From positions 1-64,000 of the forward strand of contig VWYX01000735.1 in the NCBI GenBank assembly GCA_013396525.1: a DNA stretch of 64,000 nucleotides. Reading direction: 5' to 3'. The stretch comes from Chaetorhynchus papuensis. Its lineage: Eukaryota; Chordata; Aves; Passeriformes; Rhipiduridae. Made by a program: the position numbers and the translations under genes. The notes beneath the pieces were generated by a model that worked only from the letters and a program-made list of their open reading frames with translations, had not been told where the DNA came from and made no database searches. Shown in pieces: positions 55,961 through 64,000 of this stretch (position 1 is the stretch's first letter; every line of letters starts with the position of its first letter).

Positions 55961-56640
55961 CTGTGGCAATGATTCTGGTAATTTGTTTGGTTTTTTTAGC
56001 TCCTGTGCTCTTCCCTCTCCTCAGTCTAATCTGTTTTCTTGTTGAATTTTCACAGAAACCATACAAGCATTTGCTCACACAATCAAGCAGGAAATTCCAA
56101 TTATTTCTGACACAGCAAGGAAGCGGCAAACTGAGAAATACCTGGAGGTGGGAGAGGGCTCAAATGTGTAAAGCGGCTGCCACAGAGGTGCTTTTTAGAG
56201 TTACACAACCTCACCTCAGGCCCTCCACTGTGCACATTCCCTGGCAAACGCTCTCCTTGCCACAAAAACCTGGTTTTTGTGCAGCCTGTCCTTGTCTTTT
56301 CCTCTCCATCGCTCCAGTGCTGGGAACAAAGTGGAGGAGAGGCCTAGTCTGGTTATTTTTGCAGCACAATTCAAACCTCTGGGCATTTTTTCTGCACCAT
56401 GAATGCTGTACGAAACCTGAGGTTTGAGTAGCAATGAGTTAATGTGACTTTTCCTTCTTGTGGTTGGTTTATTTTTTTGAAAGTCAACTTTGCAGTTAAT
56501 TAACTTTAAAAAAAAAAAACCTACTAGCAAATGATTTCAGATAACCCCTTGCTCTGTTTTCTGCAGTCCCTGGCAGTCAAGATTTAAGCTAAAATAAGGA
56601 ATTAGGAATCAAAACACCAACTGTTAATGCAGGATGAGGA
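55960..56640. promoter_or_regulatory. AT-rich stretch, possible conserved element
   Basis: AT-rich with GGTAATTTG, CAGTTAATTAACTTT at about 56488 (a near palindrome on TTAATTAA) and a run of 11-12 A ending at 56519. A 174-codon ORF (55903-56427) with one hydrophobic segment passes through; no family recognised and chance is likely. Confidence 0.28.
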
Positions 56641-57110
56641 GATGCCCAGATTGCTCCGGTGACAGCAGCGGTCGCGGGCTGTCTGCAAGGGCAGCAGCTC
56701 ATCATATGTTTTTTGGGGTTTGCTTTTCTGTGCAGGATGCTGCAAACAGTGGGGGAAGGTCCCATCAGCTCCTGGGCTGCAGGGAAGCAGCAGAGCCCAT
56801 CTGGGCAGGAATCCATCGGGAGTCAGGCGGTGACAGCATCATATGGGCGAGTTCAGGGGTGGGAATGCGGGGCAGGCTGAAAACTCTGGGGAGCAGAGAC
56901 ACAGCAGAGGAGAAATGGGACACCCCGAGCCAGGCAAATGAACCAAAATACCAAAATGGGGCTCGATCTCGCTTCCTTGGTGCCTACGAATTCCAGCAGG
57001 GCAAACACAAAAAGAGAAGCAGAGAAAGAACCCCAGAGGGTGTCACTGGTAGTTCCTGCAGCCCTTCAGTGATCTCTACAGGGAGGTGCAGTGTCTGAAC
57101 CGTGAGGGTT
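56640..57110. other. Non-coding stretch
   Basis: GC-balanced; a 154-codon ORF (56634-57098) has no recognisable domain. Confidence 0.45.
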
Positions 57111-57340
57111 CAGTGCAGTAAATGAATCTGGATTTAGTTTAATATATTCCCAACAATGTATTGCGTGTTTGTAAGTGTTACAAATCAAACTCGAATGAAA
57201 AATATTCCGCTGTTCAAACATTCTCACACGTAATTGCATTTTCACTGTAATAACATTATCAGAGCATCTTTCAAGCTCCAATTAATGCAAACCTAATTCT
57301 CCTTTAATACCAGTACCAGGAGGATTTGAACTTAAGAACA
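57110..57340. promoter_or_regulatory. Candidate conserved element with P3 site
   Basis: AT-rich unique DNA with GTTTAATATATTCCC, CACGTAATTGC and a paired-class P3 site TAAT-AAC-ATTA at 57248-57258, followed by CCAATTAATGC. Role inferred. Confidence 0.38.
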
Positions 57341-57580
57341 CACAGATTTATCTTGGAGCTCCAGGATGATTTTCAAATGCCTTTTGTACAAGTTTTACAC
57401 TGCGTGGAGCTTACGGAGTGGAGCTGGGCTGATGGAGAGATCTGCATCCACCTGAGGGCCTGGCTCTGGTGGTTCTGCTCTCTGCACTGCAGTTTCTGTG
57501 CAGAATGGAGCTGGGACCTGCAGAGACTGTTCTGATGATGCCAGATAATAAAAGACAGACCCTGGGAATGAACCAAGATT
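57340..57580. other. Non-coding spacer
   Basis: Nothing recognised. Overlapping ORFs of 69 and 94 codons on opposite strands. Confidence 0.45.
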
Positions 57581-57990
57581 CCCTGACTTCTGTTTGTGGC
57601 TATTTCTGTCATAACAAGTAAATATATAGAATTACTGACACTCCTGTTTAGCTGCATCGTGGCTCAGGATGGGCAGCACTAACTTTTCATTTACTCCTGG
57701 CTGCAGGCTGCCATTAATGGTAGAATGTATTACTGCAGTTAATGACAGAATGTTGTTCGCATTCTTTTCGCAGTGGACTTTTTTCCTGAGCTATTTTAAT
57801 CCGCTGTTCCTGAGAATATCAAATGTAAATGTGCAGAGCAGGCAGCACAGCACATTTCAGTCATGTCTGAAGTTGCATTAACATCACAGAAGTTGTTTTT
57901 TTTTTCTTTATGGGCACCCGTGAAATGAAAACAGGCGTAAAATTTGTGTCTGGTTTAAAAATTTATCAGTGAAGGTGCACCAAACGTTAA
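57580..57990. promoter_or_regulatory. AT-rich candidate conserved non-coding element
   Basis: Contains GCCATTAATGG (a 10-base palindrome CCATTAATGG near 57711), GTATTACTGCAGTTAATGAC and TTTTAATCCG. Unique DNA with one T-run near 57896. Role inferred. Confidence 0.35.
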
Positions 57991-58400
57991 GTGGGTCGTT
58001 TGCTGCTGCCATAAAGCTCAGTCACAGGAGAGGGGAGAAGAGCAAAGGCTTGAGCTGTCTGTGCAGAGGCTGGAGAGGGGGGAGAGGCTGAGGGAACACT
58101 GATCACCCCTTGCACTCTGAATTTCAGCCCTAGGACATCCAGAGTCACACAGATTTCATATTTAGAGCCCGAGCTCGTTAATTCCAGCCTGGAACAAGCA
58201 CAGGGGAATCGGGACCAGCAGGAAAATCCCAGGTCGGTGCTTTGGTGGTGTCCTTGGTGTTAATGTTTAAGATTCAGTGGGAAAATCAGGAGAGAAAGGT
58301 TTTCCTCCTGTCCTGGGAAACTTTTAAACTGCAATATTTTCCTACCCTGTCAGGAAAGGAACGTGTTCAGAGCTTCTAAAGAGCAAAACCAAAGAAAACT
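57990..58400. other. Non-coding spacer
   Basis: GC-balanced; nothing recognised. Confidence 0.45.
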
Positions 58401-58900
58401 CCTGGGAGATGCTGAAGAACCCGATTTGAGTCGCTATTTCAATGGGAGTTCCTGTAGCAAATTATAAAAATAAACCTCTCAAAGCAAGTTTCCAGGTGGC
58501 ACCTGACAGACTTTTAGTGTCAGATCAATATTTACAGCACCAGCCCCTCTCTGTCCCCACAAAGGAAAGGTTCAGTCCCTTTCCCTCTCTCCTTCATCCA
58601 CCGGGAGATTCCCGAGTACAGCTCGAAACCAAATGTTATTTACGTTCCTCGCTCCATTCAGCGACTGCTAATGAAGGCTTTTGTAGCAAGACTCCGAACT
58701 AATTAGGGTTAATTGAGCCTGCTCGTGTATTAGCTACTGCAGCGCTTGTCCTGATAATCAGGAATTTTGAGCACTCGGAATATTTTTGTGATTAGCCAGC
58801 CTAAATTTGAGTTCTTTTTTGTGGCTCCCGTGGCCTTTGGTTGATTGCTCTGATCGTAAACACAAGGGCCGCTTTTTGGCTGCCTTATTTCGTGTGGGGA
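58400..58900. promoter_or_regulatory. Candidate conserved non-coding element
   Basis: The core at 58640-58860 has GACTGCTAATGAAGG, ACTAATTAGGGTTAATTGAGC and GTGATTAGCC in unique DNA. Role inferred. Confidence 0.33.
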
Positions 58901-59850
58901 AAAAAAGAATTCGTGGTTCTGGGGGGGGTTTCCACCTGTAATGACTCCGACAAGGCCATGCCAAGGTCGGAGGCACAGCCCCAGGTCTGGGAAAAGCCCC
59001 TTTGGCCCAAGCCTGGGTGCAGAGATTTCGGGAGAGGCTCTGCCCAGCCCCTGCAGAGCCCCCGCAGCTCCCAGTGCCCGGCTCGGGGCAGAGCTCCTGC
59101 AACATACGGCAGGAGCCCATTAAGCAGCACGTGCCACATGAATATTCATTTTCTTGCCTTTGTTATTTACATAAATTTAGCGCAAGGCAAGGCTTTTTAC
59201 TGTCGCTTTAGCTTTATTTTTTTTTTTTTAATAGAAACGCTGATCCAGCTGCACACATTTCCTTGGATTACAGCAGTACCTTTTCTTTTTCTCTGCCTTT
59301 TTTTTTTGCTGTTGGAACTGAAAATAGTTCTTCTTTTTGGATGTTCAGTCTGGAAGTGTGTGGTTAGGCACAAGGACTGCAGGTGTATCAGATTTTCTGG
59401 GAGTCTCTCCTCCTGAAACCAGAGCAAAGCCAGCAGCAGGTGACTGGGCTCAAACACCCTGTTCAGTGCTTGTTCCACATCCCTTTGCCTCACCCAGCTG
59501 GTTTTGATCCATTTCCACCTGCCCATTCTGATAATAAAACGTTCCTGGGCTAAACTTCTGTCCAGTTACACTCTGCTGGTTTGCAACTATTCCAGTTTTT
59601 AATCCAGAAAAGAAGGAAAATGTGTCCCCAGGAAGCGCTGGAGTGGTGAAGGCAGCCAGAAGTGTGTCCCACCCAGAAGAGAAGCTGGGAGAGCTCTGCA
59701 GTGACCAGGAGGGCTCCAAAAGCTGATTTATGTGAAGGTGAAGGGGGATAAAGAGCGAGCAGCTTCATCTGCAACCTTCACTTGAGCACTGAAGGTATTT
59801 AGATTAACCTCTCTGGGTTTGGCCTGAAATACACTTCCATCCTGCCCCAG
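58900..59850. other. Non-coding stretch with T-rich tracts
   Basis: Poly-T tracts lie near 59215-59230 and 59300-59310. ORFs up to 191 codons (58841-59416) partly read through the T-rich tracts and show no domain. A small AT patch at 59140-59210 holds GAATATTCATTTTC. Confidence 0.4.
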
Positions 59851-60300
59851 TGGGAGAGGAATAAAATCATTATCAGTTATCACACAGAGATTTAAATTAC
59901 GGTTTTTTTTCCCCTTCCTTTGTGAAACTGAACTTCTAAAACAAAATCTCGGAGAAGAGGAATTAATTGCTGGATCTGCACTGAATCACCAAGAGACTCG
60001 GTTTTATTTCTGTGGTGCAGCAGAAAGTGCTTCATCAGGAGGAATTCACGTGGAGGAAAACCAGGCATGTCCCACTTATTGAACACAAGTGTGTCCGGGA
60101 TGTTTAATTATCTTTTGATTAATTAATTTAACATCAAGGCAGCCGAGGACTGCTCAGCACTGCTCAGTTTGGTACCTGTGCGCACCCCCGGCTCCGCTGA
60201 GTTAAAGGCACCTTGCGGCTCTCACCTGCAGCTGCTGTAAATGAATTATTTCTTTTGTGAGCTCCTTCATTACCCCGAGGAGATGCACAAAACACACCCG
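59850..60300. promoter_or_regulatory. AT-rich candidate conserved non-coding element
   Basis: Includes GGAATTAATTGC, GTTTAATTATC and TGATTAATTAATTTAACATC at about 60117-60136, with three overlapping TTAATTAA-type cores. Unique flanks. Role inferred. Confidence 0.35.
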
Positions 60301-60798
60301 AGCTCAGGTGATTTGCAGCATCTGTGCTGAGGATTTAGTGCCGCGTACGCCGTGTTCGCAAGGATAAAACACGGGGAGGGGGCAGGTAAAACAAGTGTAA
60401 GGCATTAGATGAAGTACCTGGGAACCTCTCAGTGCACTCAGAGCGAGGAGGAAGAATGATTTCCTTGGGTTACTGTGCGTATCTGATGGAAGCTGAATGC
60501 AGACGAAGAAGCAGAACTCAGACACGCAGCAGGCACTGAGTACCAGAGGTCCCCTGGTGGCCCTTGGCCACCTGGAGATGCCTTAAGTGGCAGCCTCTGG
60601 TCTCCCAAAAAGTTCCTCAGAGCTAAAAGAGGAAATATTTGATGTGACCAGACAGATTGATTGCTGCAAGACCGGTAATCTGCAGTGCCTAATTAGTCAA
60701 TCAAGTCAAATTGCACTTAGCAAACAAGACACAATTGCATTGCAGCGGGAACACAAAGGGGTTTCTGGTTTTGTTACCGGTGGTTTGGGGAGAAATGA
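60300..60798. other. Spacer with homeodomain patch
   Basis: A patch at 60655-60740 has GCCTAATTAGTCAATCAAG and AAATTGCAC. The rest is unremarkable. Confidence 0.4.
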
Positions 60799-60946
60799 GA
60801 GGGTTTCTTTGAGAAAAGGGAGGGTTTCTTTGAGAAAAGGGAGGGTTTCTTTGGGAAACACAAGGTTTTCTTGGGAAAAAGGGAGCGTTTCTTTGGAAAA
60901 AGGGAGGATTTCTTTGGAAAAAGGGAGGATTTCTTTGGGAAAAGCG
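60799..60946 (+). repeat. 21-bp minisatellite, seven copies
   Basis: Seven units spaced exactly 21 bases (starts near 60800, 60821, 60842, 60863, 60884, 60905, 60926) follow the pattern AGGGTTTCTTTGAGAAAAGGG with substitutions only. In the plus strand they read as a seven-residue basic repeat (GRVSLRK-like) within a 170-codon ORF (60587-61099), which has no domain outside the array. Confidence 0.95.
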
Positions 60947-61760
60947 AGGTGGGAGCTCTCGGCCAGTTCTGCAGTCCCGGCTGCGTTAGTGAGCAGAAGT
61001 TTGGGTCTGGGAACCTTTCCTTCCATCCAGGATTCCTTTAGGCAGTGCAGTCACACTGGGAGCCCTGCCTGGCTCTCCCCGAGCTGTGATGATGAATAAT
61101 CAAGGGAGACAAGAGAGGCTTTTCTTTCACTGTCTCCTTCCAAGCACTGCCACACAGGATCCGTAATTAAATGTGCATCCTTTGGAGGCCGGAGAAGTGG
61201 ATTTGCTGCTGTGGGAGGCTCAGATACGAGAGGGAGGAACCGCTGCACAGATCACCTTCTCTGTGGAAGTGCAGCTTGGTTTCCTGCCTAAACATGGCAG
61301 CCTGGTAATAAAACTCAATTTATAAATTATAGATGGGTTTGGCCTGTAGGTTTTCCTGTTTTGTTTTGTTTGTTTTGTTGCTCCTCCCTCCCTGTCCAGG
61401 TAAATGCTGAAGTATTTAAAGCGTTGACGGTGCAGGTTGAATTAATCAGCCTGTCAGGCTCGGACCAGAGGCTGCAGAGAATGCACAGTGGTGTGTCACG
61501 GTTACTTAGCAACTCCAGCTGAAGAGGTTCAGGTGGAAGGCTCTGTCATTTTCCATGTGTGAGCTCTCCTCTCCCCCCTCCTCTGTATACACAGGGTTTT
61601 GGGGTTTTTTTCCCCCGACAGACAAAGTCTTTTGAATGTTTTAATGATCTTTCAAATTGAGTTTTTGAAAAGAACCTGCTATTTCTGCAGGGCAATTGGA
61701 ATTAAATGATGAATTTGGAGGGCCTGAGAGTGGCTCATAACAAGAGCGGGAGGTATTAAC
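60946..61760. other. Non-coding stretch with AT-rich patches
   Basis: AT-richer patches at 61300-61340, 61430-61480 and 61620-61720 contain GAATTAATCAGCC, GTTTTAATGATC and GAATTAAATGATG. A (TTTTG)n tract lies at 61357-61380. No gene recognised. Confidence 0.4.
61357..61380 (+). repeat. Short (TTTTG)n-like repeat
   Basis: About five TTTTG/TTTG units. Confidence 0.75.
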
Positions 61761-62189
61761 CCGGGATGGATAAGAACATCCCACTGTCACGTGGGGAGCT
61801 GGTTAATTCTCCTGTCATTTATCTCCCCTAAAAGCTGATCTCGGTGGATCTGTGTGGGTCAGCACCGAGCCAAAGCTCTGCCCCGGCGGCACTGGGAGGG
61901 GGAACTGGTTTGCACTGGTGAGGACACAGAGTCTGTCCCGCCAGGAGGAACCCGGCGGCTCCTGGAGCTGCCTCCTCCCGGGAGATTCGCCTCTGGCAGC
62001 GGGTTAAAAATAATAGCGGCTCTGAAAGTTTTATGAAAGCTGCGGGGTAAGTGTTACCTTAACGCCAGCAGCTGTAACACAAACAAGCCTTAAACCCTGC
62101 AGCCCATGAAAGGGTAATGAGGACAGGCCCCAGGAGCTCTGCCGCGCAGGGGAGGGCACCTGTGGGCTTCGGGGGGTGTGAGCTGAGTG
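61760..62189. other. Non-coding spacer
   Basis: GC-rich DNA leading into a minisatellite; nothing recognised. Confidence 0.45.
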
Positions 62190-62350
62190 GGGCAAAGGAG
62201 CAGCCTCTGGTGCTGAGCTTCAGCCCTTCAGCTTTGGGCGGGACAAAGGAGCAGCCTCTGGTGCTGAGCTTCAGCCCTTCAGCTTTGGGCTGGACAAAGG
62301 AGCAGCCTCTGGTGCTGAGCTTCAGCCCTTCAGCTTTGGGCTGGACAAAG
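62190..62350 (+). repeat. 51-bp minisatellite, three copies plus partial
   Basis: Three 51-base units begin at 62193, 62244 and 62295, with the start of a fourth at 62346. They are nearly identical. The period is a multiple of three, so ORFs of 157 codons (plus) and 106 codons (minus) carry 17-residue repeats. No domain flanks them. Confidence 0.95.
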
Positions 62351-64000
62351 CATTTGCTGCTCCAGGCCTTGGGAGCCACAGAAAGCTGGGATTCTGCTCT
62401 GCTGCTCCTGCTGGGGCCAGGGCTGGGCAGCCACTGCCACCTTTGTGTCGCCCTTCAGCCCTGGGGACTGGAGCAGAACTGCTGGAACCGTCGGTCCTTT
62501 CCTCCTCAGGCAACGTTCCAGAGGCTTCTGAACCTGGAAAATGAATCTGCACTGCAGAGACAGGGAAAAAGGGGCCTGCTGGAGCTTTAATCTGCATCTC
62601 ACGGCTGAGCTGGGGATTACCCAGGAACCCTGAACCTCCCGCTGGCCGTTCCCTGTGGGGTGGGGGGAGATGGCTCTGCACGCTGCCTCCTCCGAGCAGA
62701 ACACCAGGAAATCCTTTCAGGGGTCCTGCAGGAAGCTCGTGGCCTCTTCAGGAGCTCTGCAAGGGATGGAGGTGTGTGAGAGAGGAGTCGTCCCAATCAG
62801 TGCGACCACAGAGCTGCTCAGAGAGTTCAGGAAAATGCTCCGGGTGATCAGTGAGGAGGAAAATCGAGCCCCTTAAGGACATGGGGCTGATTTGAGTCGC
62901 CAGAAAGAGCATGAATAAATAGTGCAATCAATGCCTGCTATAAATACACATTAATTTGACTGCAGCTCTCTTTCTCTTCCTTTGTCTTGAAAAAGAAATA
63001 GAAGCGAAGAAAAAGCAGGATTTAAAACAATAACTCTGAGATGCTGGAGGTGTTGCACCTGAAGTGGGTGCCTCGTTTGGGCTGATTTGATTGCCAGGGC
63101 TCTGCAGCGCTGATCCTCAGGGAATTGTTATCCTGCACTGGCCTCTCTGGGGACGAGGAACAAGGGGAGGGTGCTGCGTTCAGAAACTCTGAGGTGTATG
63201 AAGGAAATTGCTGTAAATGTGAGGATATTTGGCATTTAAGGGGGAAATGGGAGATGGGAGAGGTGCACTGTGGGCTTTCACTGCTGGGCAGTGTTTTGCT
63301 CAGGTGTGAACAATGCGCCCAGGCCCTGCTTCAGATAAATAACAAGGCAGTCCCTAAATATGGCCCTGCTTTATTTATTGTTCGCAGGATTTTTATATCC
63401 TGGTGTTACATCTTGTGCTTCCATTGATTTTCACGGGCTGTGTAATTTAACTGTGCATTGATTCATTGGCTTTCCAGAGCTCTACATCTGTTCCTGTAAT
63501 CACCTGGCTCTGGGTGTGAGGCAGACGAGGAATAACTCCGGAATCCGGGGCTGCTCCTGCCAGGTTTACTCACCAGTTGCTCTCCCCTCCTCACCCCCTC
63601 TGGTTTCTGCGTTTGTTTAGGGTTTTTTTGGGAGCTAATGATGATTCTTTATGGTACCTGGGCAGCCTGGAATGAGATCCCAGCTCGGGGTTCCCTTGGA
63701 TACCCTGACGCCCGTGTGACGGGTGATTAACGTGTCTTACAAAAGACTGACTTCAGTGAAAATGGAAAACAGGCTTTTAACATGAAGAATGTGCTGGAAA
63801 TGCTTTCTTCCCCCCCTGCAGGCTGGAACATCAGGGTTACGTCATTTTATACTCGTCCTGCACTCCCATGATGGTTTGTCCACCCAGGAGTGTAAAGAAA
63901 GCATCAGGATCTCCCTGGGAGTGACCTCCTGGAAACAATCCTGCAGCACCATCGTTTCAGATGGCATCACCTGAACACCAGCTTAGCGTCACCTTCAGGA
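62350..64000. other. Non-coding stretch to the right edge
   Basis: AT-rich patches at 62890-63020 and 63340-63500 have GCAATCAATGCC, ACATTAATTTGACTG and GTGTAATTTAAC. A 100-codon ORF (63125-63427) lies in evenly composed DNA and has several cysteines, but no family is recognised. A pyrimidine tract with CTGCAG ends near 63822, followed by an ORF to the stop near 63974 without recognised similarity. Confidence 0.4.

Noticed and set aside
55903..56427. 174-codon ORF with a hydrophobic segment as a membrane protein
   Set aside because: Translation of T-rich DNA readily produces hydrophobic runs; no family similarity recognised and the length is within chance for the window.
1..64000. Endogenous viral sequence
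   Set aside because: No LTR pair, primer-binding site or viral polymerase or capsid motif was recognised in any reading frame.

Overview
The window looks like a non-coding stretch of a bird nuclear genome. Two interspersed-repeat fragments carry the signature of the 3' end of avian CR1 LINEs (about 26330-26425 and 44500-44640). A third, older fragment (about 7755-7880) resembles an ancient amniote CR1/L3-type tail. Such repeats are otherwise sparse. There is no operon-like gene packing, no tRNA or rRNA, and no coding exon I can recognise. A songbird is my guess from the texture of the sequence; it is inference only. The assembly is draft quality, with a 265-base gap (13581-13845) inside a simple repeat and a single N (24841) inside a poly-T run.

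Two kinds of DNA alternate. GC-rich stretches hold CpG-island-like clusters at about 1-430, 2930-3480, 12340-12720, 21120-21420, 24130-24540 and 29870-31250. Between them lie AT-rich islands of roughly 100-600 bases, dense in homeodomain cores (TAATTA), POU octamers (ATTTGCAT or its complement) and short palindromes. By hand count TAATTA occurs more than fifty times, against about sixteen expected at equal base frequencies. The octamer occurs at least nine times, against about two expected. This is the look of a regulatory landscape, an intron or gene desert around a developmental gene, rich in conserved non-coding elements. Which gene it serves cannot be read from the window.

A third layer is minisatellites. 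There are arrays or duplications at 13521-13893 (11/4 bp), 16874-17280 (57 bp), 18278-18540 (30/31 bp), 24003-24095 (about 24 bp), 25405-25494 (24 bp), 32812-33015 (21/18 bp), 43674-43855 (90 bp twice), 60799-60946 (21 bp) and 62190-62350 (51 bp). Several have periods divisible by three, so they keep reading frames open and create long repetitive ORFs that I regard as by-products.

The longest ORFs (293, 274 and 300 codons, near 2785, 16666 and 38204) show no recognisable domain. Two splice-flanked candidate exons (5624-5730 and 9723-9843) are listed at low confidence. No discrete new system is visible. The most interesting signals are the clustered homeodomain and POU grammar, three paired-class P3 dimer sites, several near-perfect palindromes and an isolated 1.4-kb CpG-rich domain.
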